A DNA stretch of 64,000 nucleotides from Granulosicoccus sp036478565 (GTDB taxonomy: Bacteria > Pseudomonadota > Gammaproteobacteria > Granulosicoccales > Granulosicoccaceae), in contig OZ245050.1 in assembly GCA_965224525.1 (NCBI GenBank), positions 3,348,001-3,412,000 of the forward strand. Reading direction: 5' to 3'. Numbering within the stretch: position 1 is the first letter of the stretch; each line of letters opens with the position of its first letter. A model generated the notes under the pieces. The model worked only from the letters and a program-made list of their open reading frames with translations, had not been told where the DNA came from and did not search any database. The translations under genes and the position numbers were made by a program. Positions 35,005 to 43,658 of this stretch are shown here, piece by piece.

Positions 35005-36279
35005 ATGAACAGAAAATCCATAAAAAAGGCTGTTATTCTTTTCGCAAGTACCGTGTTTGTGACAAACACAATAGCAGCAGGTGACGAAGACAACCTCGAA
35101 AAACTGGGTTCGTTTAAACGAACTGATGCACCAGCGATGAAACAGATTGAACAGGACACTAAATACGCCGATAATTTGCGTAAACTTCTGCACAGTATAA
35201 AACTTCCGCCCGGTTTTAAAATCGAATTATTCGCCGTCGTGCCTGATGCCCGACACATGGCAGTCAGTCGCAATAAAGCAACGGTCTGGGTTGGCACCCG
35301 AAAAACTGCAGTCTGGTCTGTAACCGACAGAGATTTTGACAACGTGGCTGATACAGTTGAAGAATTCAGCCCAAGCGTGACCTATGACATTCCCAATGCC
35401 GTGTGTTACTCGCCAGACGGCTTTCTGTTTATAGTCGAACGGAATCGCGTATTGATGTTTCCTGCTGCTGAGTATTTCATGGAGGGTTCGGACACAGTTG
35501 CAATAGCGATCGTCAAACAGGGCGAGCTGATTCCGGTTGAGGAAGAGAGTTATAACCATACAGCCCGAGTCTGCGTTATTGGACCGGATGACAAGCTGTA
35601 TATCAGCATGGGCCAGCCTTTTAATGTAACGCCGCAGGATAAAATTGAACTCTATAAAGATGTCGGGATGGGCGGAATAATAAGAATGAATCGAGACGGC
35701 AGCGATCGTGAAGTAATAGCGACGGGCATTCGAAATTCAGTTGGTCACGCTTTCAACCCGGTTGACGGCAGCCTCTGGTTTACCGACAATCAGGTTGATG
35801 GCATGGGTGATGAAACGCCGCCTGGAGAAATAAACAAAGTGCCCGAAATGGGCATGTGGTACGGCCACCCGTATTTTGGTGGTGGCGACGTAAGAACCGA
35901 CGAATACAAGGACATTGAGCTGCCTGAATCCGATATGGCCAAGTATATCCAGCCGCAAGTAGAAACGATAGCTCATGCAGCAGACCTTGGCATGATGTTC
36001 TATACCGGGAAAATGTTTCCGAGCAAATATGAAAACGCAATATTCAGTGCTCAGCACGGCTCATGGAATGCGATCGTTCCGCGCGGTGCTCGGGTAATGG
36101 TGACTTATCTGGACGATGATGGCAACGCTATGAAAACCGAACCGTTTGCTGAAGGCTGGCTAAACTCTAATGGCGTGTATACTGGTCGGCCTGTCGATGT
36201 ACAACAGTATGTAGATGGCTCACTGTTGGTATCTGACGACAAAGCAGGTGCAATTTACCGAATTTCGTTTGAAGAATAA
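35005..36279 (+). CDS. PQQ-type sugar dehydrogenase (L-sorbosone dehydrogenase-like)
   Basis: This is a predicted periplasmic beta-propeller dehydrogenase (424 residues from the ATG at 35005). An AGGAG ribosome site supports this start over an in-frame ATG 30 codons upstream. A signal peptide (VILFASTVFVTNTIAA) is followed by LPPGFKIELFAVVPDARHMA and the propeller motifs GTRKTAVWSV, ATGIRNSVGHAFNPVDGSLW and DNQVDGMGDETPPGE seen in sorbosone/glucose dehydrogenases. The last repeat is GRPVDVQQYVDGSLLVSDDK. The cytochrome c gene 91 bases downstream is the likely electron acceptor. Confidence 0.85.
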   Translation: MNRKSIKKAVILFASTVFVTNTIAAGDEDNLEKLGSFKRTDAPAMKQIEQDTKYADNLRKLLHSIKLPPGFKIELFAVVPDARHMAVSRNKATVWVGTRKTAVWSVTDRDFDNVADTVEEFSPSVTYDIPNAVCYSPDGFLFIVERNRVLMFPAAEYFMEGSDTVAIAIVKQGELIPVEEESYNHTARVCVIGPDDKLYISMGQPFNVTPQDKIELYKDVGMGGIIRMNRDGSDREVIATGIRNSVGHAFNPVDGSLWFTDNQVDGMGDETPPGEINKVPEMGMWYGHPYFGGGDVRTDEYKDIELPESDMAKYIQPQVETIAHAADLGMMFYTGKMFPSKYENAIFSAQHGSWNAIVPRGARVMVTYLDDDGNAMKTEPFAEGWLNSNGVYTGRPVDVQQYVDGSLLVSDDKAGAIYRISFEE

Positions 36280-36369
36280 TATTCTAAATTAAACCGCAAG
36301 CGCACAGGCAGGCTAATGATTCCTGTGCCTTGCCCTAACTCGCTATTTCACCGGATCAAGGTTTACAGC

Positions 36370-36702
36370 ATGTTCGTTCACCTATTTTTTATTCTGAACG
36401 CAGCACTTTTCCTAACACCGGTTCAGAGCTGGGCAGGAAACCTGGATGACGGCAAATCGAAAGCCGAGACGACTTGTATGACCTGTCACGGTTTGGATGG
36501 CCAGGCCACGCTGGCGATGACAGCTAATTTGAGTGGCCAACAAAAAGAGTACTTGATTGCTCAACTGCAAGCCTTTCGAAGCGGTAAACGCCAGCACGAA
36601 CAAATGAGTATTATCGCTGAGATGCTAACGGATGATGACATTGAAAATGTCTCTGAATGGTACTCAAGCATCGCTGTAATAGTCGAACTACCAATTGAGT
36701 AG
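36370..36702 (+). CDS. Small periplasmic cytochrome c
   Basis: This is a monoheme class I cytochrome c of 110 residues from the ATG at 36370. It has a signal peptide (MFVHLFFILNAALFLTPVQSWA), a heme site TCMTCH, and a likely Met ligand (HEQMSIIAEML). The pattern CHGLDGQATLAMTANLSGQQ resembles small cytochromes that pair with PQQ dehydrogenases. It follows the dehydrogenase gene on the same strand. An in-frame start 18 codons upstream would bury the signal peptide and is rejected. Confidence 0.85.
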   Translation: MFVHLFFILNAALFLTPVQSWAGNLDDGKSKAETTCMTCHGLDGQATLAMTANLSGQQKEYLIAQLQAFRSGKRQHEQMSIIAEMLTDDDIENVSEWYSSIAVIVELPIE

Positions 36703-36752
36703 TAGCGCGACTCGACTCAATATGATCCCAAAGTCTACGCCGTGACTTAATG

Positions 36753-38141
36753 TCAAACTTCTATACGCACAGCTGGATCTCCCAGCACTACCATACTCAT
36801 CAAGTCCTGACCAACCAGGCGAAGCCTCAGCGCTTTCTCTTCGTTCCTCTGGCGCGTATCCGGATCGGCATGTGTTACCGATCGATCCTGAGCATCCGAG
36901 AATTGAGCAGCCAAGGTAGTTGCAATCTGGTGAATTTCATGTACGACTCTCCCTAGTGGCTGCGATCGAAACAGTTTCTGGTGCATAGCCTTGGCTATAG
37001 GATTTGTAAGCCATTGTCCGGTGGCATCGTCTTTCAATGTCCAGTTAAAGGTCGGTTCAATTTGTCCTATAAAACCTTTCAGCGGCTCTTTAGCGCCAAG
37101 CAATGCCTGGGGCAATGGAGCAATCATCGCACCACAGGCAGCGATGCCATCGAGTACTTCCATGACACCGCTATGCTGGTCCAGCAAACCGGTATAGGCC
37201 GACTGGTTGTCACATCCAGCAGAGCAGCACGCGTGTGAGTACCATATTGCACCACTAGGTTGCCACGCTGCCAATAAATCCATCGGTTTTAATGTCGCGT
37301 AGGATGAATCAACCGGCGCTCCCATCGTGGCTGCCATTGCACTTGAATCGTCCAGTGGTCCAGTCTTGCCGTGACTGGTGGTGACGACAACACCGGGATG
37401 ATGAACACTCAGAGCGTCAACCAAACGTTGGTTTGTGGCAGGCGACTGACTACCATCGACAAATACGGACCGCAGATCCGTATCAGCGTCGTACAGTCGG
37501 TGAATTTTCTCTGCAAGTAGCTTTCGCATTAAAACGGTGATGTCATCACCGCCATGATCTACAGCCCAAATTAGCGGAAGCAGAGGCTGAGCCTTTGCCT
37601 GCTCCCATTTTCCTATGACAGCGTTGACGTAGTTCTTCAACCCCGCCTCCGGAAGGCTCAACCGTCCAACAAAGGCACTCATACTCATCCGATACTGCAG
37701 AGCCCAGGGCAATTCGCGGGGAGTACCTGCTAATAAGAGGTACTTGGGGATACATGTTTTACCCGTCCCGCGATCGGATAAACTGATACTGAGTTCCTGA
37801 GCACTACCATCAACATAGAATCTCAGCACTTTGTCGGGCGGCAGCTCCTTTGACCATCGCAATACAACGCCTCGTCGAAATGCCAAAAGTTTTTGTAAAC
37901 TCTCCGGAGCGTCAACGGCTGTCGCTTTTTCAGCCGAATTCAAGTCAGCATTATCGGGCAGAATCAGGCCCCAGCCAACCTCGGCATGTTTCGAATCATT
38001 TTGGTCTATTTCGTCCGGCAGCATTAACTGCCTTGCGGGACTGGCAATGCCGCGATTGACCCAGGTAGTCACATCTTCAGCAAGCGCACTCGAGCAGCCC
38101 GGTTGCCCACTCCAGGCATTGATGCGCAGTTTAATACTCAT
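36753..38141 (-). CDS. Caspase/gingipain-fold cysteine protease-like protein
   Basis: This is a 462-residue protein, last gene of the four-gene CHAT operon. Residues 130-165 (IPKYLLLAGTPRELPWALQY, FVGRLSLPE) resemble the entry to a C25 gingipain-like domain. The candidate catalytic pair is His257 (VVVTTSHGKTG) and Cys305 or Cys306 (IWYSHACCSAGC), each at the end of a hydrophobic strand as in clan CD peptidases. The N-terminal 125 residues are of unknown fold. There is no signal peptide, so it acts in the cytoplasm. It starts 8 bases after the CHAT gene stop. It could be an effector protease or the target-recognition partner. Confidence 0.78.
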   Translation of the reverse strand: MSIKLRINAWSGQPGCSSALAEDVTTWVNRGIASPARQLMLPDEIDQNDSKHAEVGWGLILPDNADLNSAEKATAVDAPESLQKLLAFRRGVVLRWSKELPPDKVLRFYVDGSAQELSISLSDRGTGKTCIPKYLLLAGTPRELPWALQYRMSMSAFVGRLSLPEAGLKNYVNAVIGKWEQAKAQPLLPLIWAVDHGGDDITVLMRKLLAEKIHRLYDADTDLRSVFVDGSQSPATNQRLVDALSVHHPGVVVTTSHGKTGPLDDSSAMAATMGAPVDSSYATLKPMDLLAAWQPSGAIWYSHACCSAGCDNQSAYTGLLDQHSGVMEVLDGIAACGAMIAPLPQALLGAKEPLKGFIGQIEPTFNWTLKDDATGQWLTNPIAKAMHQKLFRSQPLGRVVHEIHQIATTLAAQFSDAQDRSVTHADPDTRQRNEEKALRLRLVGQDLMSMVVLGDPAVRIEV

Positions 38142-38149
38142 ACCAAAAC

Positions 38150-39565
38150 CTATTGAACAGCACTGGTTGTCAATCTGCTCTTCAGTGATTCAAGGCGTTG
38201 TTCAATACCCCTCACAACTGATTCTTCCGTATCTGGATGCAAACCTACCAGCGCTCGGGTTAACAGATTTATTTCGTCTAACGTTTCGTCCAGCCGCTGC
38301 CCCTCAGTATCAAGCATTCCGGCATCATCAACACTATCTGGACTCGATGTTTCCTCTTCGGTTGCTTGTGTACCTATTATTGTAATCATCACCGGTTCGA
38401 CACATTGGTACAAAACGGGTAATGTCCAGGACTTGCAACTACCTGCTCTGTTTATAGCTAACCCTCCCCCCGATGAGCTGCACAGAGCTTCGCGGGCCGA
38501 CACCAGGTAAGGCGACCAATTGAGCTCAAACTGAACATTCCTGACGCACTGCTGAGCCAGGTTGGAAAACGCAGCCAGGTATAACGATCTGCAGAATTCA
38601 TTCGCATCACGATTGTCTATGACTTCCCGCGCACCAATGGCCGCCGCTGCCCCTGCCTCAACCAGATCGTAAGCCATGGAAGAGCCCCCGATCGAAGGTT
38701 TACCACTTTCACACGCATTCAAAGTAATCAGCAGAACTTCGTCGAGTAACATGCGAAGATGAGATACTGCTATGGCCAGAGGATGACCGCCATGCCCTGC
38801 TGCCATCGCTGCAGTCATCACTTCAAGATAACCACCTTCCGAAACTGTGCCGTGGGTAAAAAAATGCAAGACTTGCGGCTCCGTAGCTTCAATTTCACGT
38901 ATAAATTTATCCGTTGCGTTCGGTACACGTACGGTTTTGACCCAGGCCAGAGCTTCGCCCGCGATGCTTGCTTCCAGATTATCTTCGGCGAGAAAAATGG
39001 TCAGTTCGACAGGCAGTTGAGCCGCTTCTATCGCATCACGCAATGCATGCCATTCACCAAAATGGTCCAATCCTTCTGCCGCCAATACTGCTGTCATTCG
39101 CAGCGGCAACCTGAATGCGCGGCTGCTTGACCGTTCATTACTCGTTACAACCCGGACCGGTGAAAAACGTTTGTCGAACGCCAGAAATTGACCCGATGGG
39201 TGGTAAAGTGACTCCAGCGGTAGTGATTCGATACCACTGAGGGGTTCGATGTGAAACTCCACTGGCCACGAATCAGCGGGTGGCGATCGGACCGCTCGAT
39301 TCAGGGCATCGTCCACCCCCGGATGACGTTTCAGTTCACTATACAAATGACTACCGACAGTTTTAACCAGTTCACTGTTCAGAGCACCTCCAACGGCTGT
39401 CACCGCGTTGGTTAACTCTTGATAAGGAGGCCGTGACAAATCACACTGTATTGCCTGGCTACCGTGTCGTTTTTGCACATCGCGCGGTTCAATCGGTCGC
39501 ACAGACAACGTCGGGTCGCCACTCAGAGACACATGGTTTCTAAACTCTATGATTGTACGATTCAA
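38150..39565 (-). CDS. CHAT-domain cysteine protease
   Basis: This is a 471-residue protein with a clear CHAT (caspase HetF-associated TPR) domain over about residues 95-370. The dyad is His238 in LHFFTHGTVSEGG and Cys285 in LITLNACESGKPSIGG, followed by LVEAGAAAAIGARE as in active members. The N-terminal 90 residues and the acidic C-terminal helix (about 400-471) have no known match and could mediate assembly. No TPR is present, unlike most CHAT proteins. It overlaps the upstream CHAT-like gene by four bases (ATGA), indicating fixed stoichiometry. Confidence 0.85.
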   Translation of the reverse strand: MNRTIIEFRNHVSLSGDPTLSVRPIEPRDVQKRHGSQAIQCDLSRPPYQELTNAVTAVGGALNSELVKTVGSHLYSELKRHPGVDDALNRAVRSPPADSWPVEFHIEPLSGIESLPLESLYHPSGQFLAFDKRFSPVRVVTSNERSSSRAFRLPLRMTAVLAAEGLDHFGEWHALRDAIEAAQLPVELTIFLAEDNLEASIAGEALAWVKTVRVPNATDKFIREIEATEPQVLHFFTHGTVSEGGYLEVMTAAMAAGHGGHPLAIAVSHLRMLLDEVLLITLNACESGKPSIGGSSMAYDLVEAGAAAAIGAREVIDNRDANEFCRSLYLAAFSNLAQQCVRNVQFELNWSPYLVSAREALCSSSGGGLAINRAGSCKSWTLPVLYQCVEPVMITIIGTQATEEETSSPDSVDDAGMLDTEGQRLDETLDEINLLTRALVGLHPDTEESVVRGIEQRLESLKSRLTTSAVQ

Positions 39566-41022
39566 CTTTCGAGTTCCCCTTCATCTGGTCTGTTCTGCAT
39601 GACCGGCGGCGATGCCAACGAGTCCTTTGAAGCCTGCTTGTATAAATCATCCAGAAACGTAAGGCCTTTGAGGGTCCCGGAACTGGGAGTCTGATTGCCT
39701 ACATAGGTATTGCCGATTATTCGATCCAGCTGCATGCGGTTTGAGCGCTGCCAGGGTGAAGATACGTTTTCCAGGGATGCGCTGGCTACTCTGCCAGCTT
39801 TTTCTGTCATCCGATTGAGCTGATCCGACCTGTCAACCGTAATTCCCCTGCTGCGTTCACCTGTTTGTGTAGAAAATGTCCTGTCAAATGCACCGGAATC
39901 ACCTGCCATTCCTCTGAGCCGTTTGGGGTGGGTATAGAACATAAGCCCGGAAGATGCCGGTGGAATAGGTTGTTGATTGGTGGCATCGAACAGAAACTGA
40001 TAGAGCTCACCAACCACTTCACTCGACTCATTGCACGCATCATGTAAAAAAAGCGGCCCTGGCCTTTGCCACGCTAACCTGTCGGCAAGTAATCGCAATC
40101 CGATAGCCCACACATCATCGCGCGGCGCTGACAAGCCCAGTGCCCAGGCACCAACAAGATCAAGAAATTTAACAACTTCATTGGCCGCAATAAAATGTGA
40201 CCAATTATTATTTTCATTCACGCCGGGCGTTTCGGCAAGTGCCAGCGCCGCTTGATTACCGTGAAAATATCCAGGGCATATGAAATGTACCAGATCTACC
40301 GATGTATGCCTGGTCACTTTGCGAACCCATGCAAGCCAGGGACTGCTAATTGATCTGGCCGAACCGGTTACTTTTTTCGTTTGAATTTCCAGGTTTAATT
40401 CATCCACATTGGACTCGTCATGTGGCGGTGGTTCAGCAACCAGCACCGAATCATCTCGGATAAATCGGGCCTCGACAGAGTCGTAACTATCCCTGTCGAC
40501 AAACACATGGACGGTCACACGATGTTCGAACCGCCTCTGCAACTGACCGACAAGCTCCACTAAAATGGAACGAAAATCCGGACTACCTTTTGCTCGCGGT
40601 GCACTCGCTATTAGCACTACACAAATATTTTTACTGGCATAAATAGGGTCGGCCAGAAAATTGGGAATACGTAGCAGTGGGGCTTGCAGCGAGGGTTGGA
40701 GCAGTCGCTCCCAGGGAACCACAGCAAGATGGCCTGTCGATGCATCCAGTTGCAACCATACCGGGTTGTGCGGCTGGAGAACCGACACGAGAGGATCTGT
40801 CAGTTTCTGAACAATATCCTTTGGGATATTGAATGGTGTGGATCGGTAGGTCTTTGCGGTCAGACTATCCTGTATGCCAAGAATAGCTGCGGGCACAACG
40901 ACCATAGCGAGCGTTTCGGCGCCCACCATGCTCTTAAGTACAACGTCTAATTCATTTTTTGAAGAATCCAACGACACACGAATTGTGGCCAAATCATTGG
41001 CTTCTCTAATCATTCCGGCCAT
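39562..41022 (-). CDS. CHAT-like protein with a degenerate catalytic site
   Basis: This is a 486-residue protein whose middle resembles a CHAT domain: LDLVHFICPGYFHGNQAAL around residues 244-260, where active members have HFxxHG, and PGPLFLHDACNESSEV around 321-336, aligned with the catalytic cysteine strand. The histidine position is occupied by Pro250, though His254 is close; Cys330 is kept. It may be an inactive partner or a regulator of the active CHAT protease. The N-terminal 120 residues include WLQLDASTGHLAVVPWERLL, typical of the strand before CHAT domains. A GAGG ribosome site lies upstream. Confidence 0.72.
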   Translation of the reverse strand: MAGMIREANDLATIRVSLDSSKNELDVVLKSMVGAETLAMVVVPAAILGIQDSLTAKTYRSTPFNIPKDIVQKLTDPLVSVLQPHNPVWLQLDASTGHLAVVPWERLLQPSLQAPLLRIPNFLADPIYASKNICVVLIASAPRAKGSPDFRSILVELVGQLQRRFEHRVTVHVFVDRDSYDSVEARFIRDDSVLVAEPPPHDESNVDELNLEIQTKKVTGSARSISSPWLAWVRKVTRHTSVDLVHFICPGYFHGNQAALALAETPGVNENNNWSHFIAANEVVKFLDLVGAWALGLSAPRDDVWAIGLRLLADRLAWQRPGPLFLHDACNESSEVVGELYQFLFDATNQQPIPPASSGLMFYTHPKRLRGMAGDSGAFDRTFSTQTGERSRGITVDRSDQLNRMTEKAGRVASASLENVSSPWQRSNRMQLDRIIGNTYVGNQTPSSGTLKGLTFLDDLYKQASKDSLASPPVMQNRPDEGELES

Positions 41023-41051
41023 ATCAACAGCCTCTGCTTAAAGAAAACAAC

Positions 41052-42449
41052 CTACAAAGATAAACGTACCTGTTCATGCAATGCCCACGCTGTCTCAGCC
41101 TGAATGACATCCCCATGCCCACCGATCATTGCGCTGCTTTCCAACGCAATGCATTGCAGCGACTCATTCTCCAGCTCTTTATACTGCTCACCTGAGTCAT
41201 GTAAAAATGTATTTACCTGCTCGCCATCAGCCATGCCATGCGGGCCAGAACCACCCAGTGCGGCATATTTACTGGGCGCTTTGACAGGAGGCACCTCTGT
41301 TGCTGCAATTTTGATTTCGCCCAGATCTGATTTCCGCCGCACTGCCAGATGGAATATTTTTGTCAATGCAAAATCATTCTTGCTAAACGTGGTCATCACA
41401 GGCTGAATTATCCGCTTTAGCGCAGCACGATACCCACCAGGTCTATCGACTCCGCTTATGTTTACAGCAAAAGCCAGATGCGACAAAGCCGGTTGCAACA
41501 GTAAAGCCGATGTTATCTTGCCAGACAGATCACCTTGCGTGATTGCAGATAACAGCACCTTGCAGCCGTATGAATGTCCCAGCACATGGATTGATGCTTT
41601 TGAATTCTTCAGAATAGTGTTTAACATATCGTGTACGCCAGTCGCACCAACCTTTCCCGCACGATCTTTCATTTTCCAGACAGTGGCCATTCGAATCAGA
41701 TTCCTCGGATCAATAGCTGCCAACCCGCCCGCAGCCTGCGGACTGCTTGCGACAACACCGGCGGAGGAGATGCCCGCATTCTCCTCATCGTCGGCTGAAG
41801 ACCCGGGCGAATTTCCTTGAAGTTGGGCAGCGCTGGCAATCAACGCTGCGGCTAAATCCTTTGCATCAGCGCTTGTTCCGATTTCGTCATCATCGCCGAG
41901 GGAACTGGCCAATAACTCTGCCATTTCTCCCGCTTGTTTAAGCGTGAGGCTGCTGGAATTCATCAGTTGATAGTACTCATCAAGTCTGTCTTCCGCCAGG
42001 TCTTCAGCAAACATATCGATAGCGCTGTCGACCTCGCCTTCAATAGCCCTGTCCTCTGCCGATAAGCCAGGACCATCAACTGATGCCGAATTTCCAGCGA
42101 TCACCGGACCTTTCTCCCAGGGCAATACCAAGGATATTGAAGGCCAAAATACACCAACGAGCACGGGCTTGTAATTAGCGGGTAAAGCTATATCGAGTGT
42201 GGCCCGAACTTCAATGAACTTTTTGGCAAACCCACGATATCTATCATACGCATGTTGCCAGTTGTTGTTCCATCCATGGCAAACCAAAAATACATGCGTA
42301 AAGTCGCCAAGTTCAAGCGCCTCCACTAAATGATTGAGCGTCTGTGGCGACTTCAACCGCCCTCGTTTATCAAACCTGATCATGTACCAGGGAATTTTCA
42401 ATCCATCTTGGCCAACAATTTCTTCAATGGGCCCTATGACTGCCGACAT
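41052..42449 (-). CDS. Alpha/beta-fold serine hydrolase, first gene of the CHAT operon
   Basis: This is a 465-residue protein. Residues 50-65 (FTHVFLVCHGWNNNWQHA) form the first strand and oxyanion-hole region. The nucleophile is Ser293 in VLGHSYGCKVLL. Between them is a long acidic, Ser/Ala-rich insertion (about 115-245) that may be disordered. Candidate His and Asp lie near the C-terminus (IGGHGDVI). There is no signal peptide. An AGGAGAT ribosome site fixes the ATG at 42449. It could be a lipase or esterase effector released by the downstream proteases. The next gene starts 29 bases after its stop. Confidence 0.78.
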   Translation of the reverse strand: MSAVIGPIEEIVGQDGLKIPWYMIRFDKRGRLKSPQTLNHLVEALELGDFTHVFLVCHGWNNNWQHAYDRYRGFAKKFIEVRATLDIALPANYKPVLVGVFWPSISLVLPWEKGPVIAGNSASVDGPGLSAEDRAIEGEVDSAIDMFAEDLAEDRLDEYYQLMNSSSLTLKQAGEMAELLASSLGDDDEIGTSADAKDLAAALIASAAQLQGNSPGSSADDEENAGISSAGVVASSPQAAGGLAAIDPRNLIRMATVWKMKDRAGKVGATGVHDMLNTILKNSKASIHVLGHSYGCKVLLSAITQGDLSGKITSALLLQPALSHLAFAVNISGVDRPGGYRAALKRIIQPVMTTFSKNDFALTKIFHLAVRRKSDLGEIKIAATEVPPVKAPSKYAALGGSGPHGMADGEQVNTFLHDSGEQYKELENESLQCIALESSAMIGGHGDVIQAETAWALHEQVRLSL

Positions 42450-42752
42450 CGTATATCTCCTGGATTTAAGTAATAACAAACTTCCGCTGTCGCTGACTTA
42501 CAAACGCTGCGGGCCCTGTTTTTGTGCGCGGCAACCGCATAAATTCATTGGCTCTCCTCTTTAGGAAATATTCAATACCTGATTCCGAGTGTACTCGCAA
42601 TTGCTAAAGCGCTGCTTAGCGCTAGCCTAAAGTCTTGTTTACAGCTTGCAGCACTTCTCGGCCAACGCGAGCGATCAGACTTAACTCAACTTGAGAGTAA
42701 TTCAACCGTAGCATCGAACGAATCGAGACCTTCGTGCTCAGGCTTATAGCAA
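42450..42752. other. Leader of the CHAT operon
   Basis: About 300 bases between the alpha/beta hydrolase gene and the end of the HODM-type gene, both read leftward. The AGGAGAT ribosome site lies at the left edge. The operon promoter is expected here. I see no clear operator or RNA gene. Confidence 0.4.
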
Positions 42753-43592
42753 TTAGAGGCCCGGCGAATTACCCACTCCCCAGCCCATCAACCCTCGATA
42801 CCTCCGCTGCCGCTCGTCCAGCTCGTCAATCTGATGGTCCAGTTCATCACGTTCCTGTTCTGATAGTGATGCCACCGGATATATAAACGTATCAATCGTA
42901 AATAATATATCGCCGCATCCTGCCAGTTTGCACAGTGTTTGTCGCTCCATCCGCAATGTCAGCTCATCCAGCGAAGTGTTGGCTAGCTGCCCGCCCTGAC
43001 CAGATGCATGCCGAGGCAGATGCAGCTGATCTGTTGCATGCAACGACCAGTTACCACGCTGCACTCGTTGTCCTACTTTTAGCGAATCAAACATGCGACC
43101 GATAAGCCTGTCTGCCTGAGTTCCCTGACCAAACTCCGGAACCGACTCATGCACAGCACTAATGATCTTGCCGATTTTTTCTGCCAACACCCAGACAGAC
43201 GGAAACGATACGGAGCCAGCTGCCAGCTGCCAGCCCTCTTCAGTTGAACGCATTATCACCAAGTCATCTGCCAGCAGCATCGCTGCTTTCTGCAAATTGC
43301 TGTTTATTGCCGCATCTGACATGCGGGAAATTTCTGATCTAATAACCGCAACACCATTCTCAACGACATGCGTCGGTGCTGCATACCGCTGCAGCCAGTC
43401 TGTCACAATCAACAGCACTTCTGCTTCAGCCTCTTGCATATCGGGTACAGACGCATAAACTTGTACTGACGGGTCTTTGAGTAAACGGCGCTTTTCCTCG
43501 ACTCGAGGTATCAGCCGCTCATCAATACAAAACCAGTCCTGCATCGCCAATGGCTGGATACCGATACGAAACGCCTTAGGTAATTTAAACAT
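42753..43592 (-). CDS. HODM-type heme-dependent oxidative N-demethylase (DUF3445)
   Basis: The 279-residue product fits the DUF3445 family (heme-dependent oxidative N-demethylase alpha subunit; dimethylamine monooxygenase subunit). Typical blocks are FRIGIQPLAMQDWFCIDERL, the AEAEVLLIVTDWL region, WQLAAGSVSFPSVWVLAEKI and the C-terminal LRMERQTLCKLAGCGDILFT. Members use heme and oxygen to demethylate secondary amines. The partner genes of known dimethylamine monooxygenases (dmmABC) are not adjacent, so the redox partner would be encoded elsewhere. It lies 66 bases downstream of the dehydrogenase gene and may be in its operon. Confidence 0.85.
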   Translation of the reverse strand: MFKLPKAFRIGIQPLAMQDWFCIDERLIPRVEEKRRLLKDPSVQVYASVPDMQEAEAEVLLIVTDWLQRYAAPTHVVENGVAVIRSEISRMSDAAINSNLQKAAMLLADDLVIMRSTEEGWQLAAGSVSFPSVWVLAEKIGKIISAVHESVPEFGQGTQADRLIGRMFDSLKVGQRVQRGNWSLHATDQLHLPRHASGQGGQLANTSLDELTLRMERQTLCKLAGCGDILFTIDTFIYPVASLSEQERDELDHQIDELDERQRRYRGLMGWGVGNSPGL

Positions 43593-43658
43593 GGGGTAAC
43601 TTCAACAGGGAGTAGTTTCAACATTGGGTCGTTGCAACATAATCAAAAAAAGTCCGAC

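Noticed and set aside
34582..35193. Minus-strand open frame of 203 codons
   Set aside because: It overlaps the start of the PQQ-type dehydrogenase gene, has no domain or ribosome site and reads like antisense of a real gene.
36753..38141. Reading this gene as a plain C25 gingipain
   Set aside because: There is no signal peptide or secretion domain, and it is in a cytoplasmic CHAT operon; only the fold appears shared.
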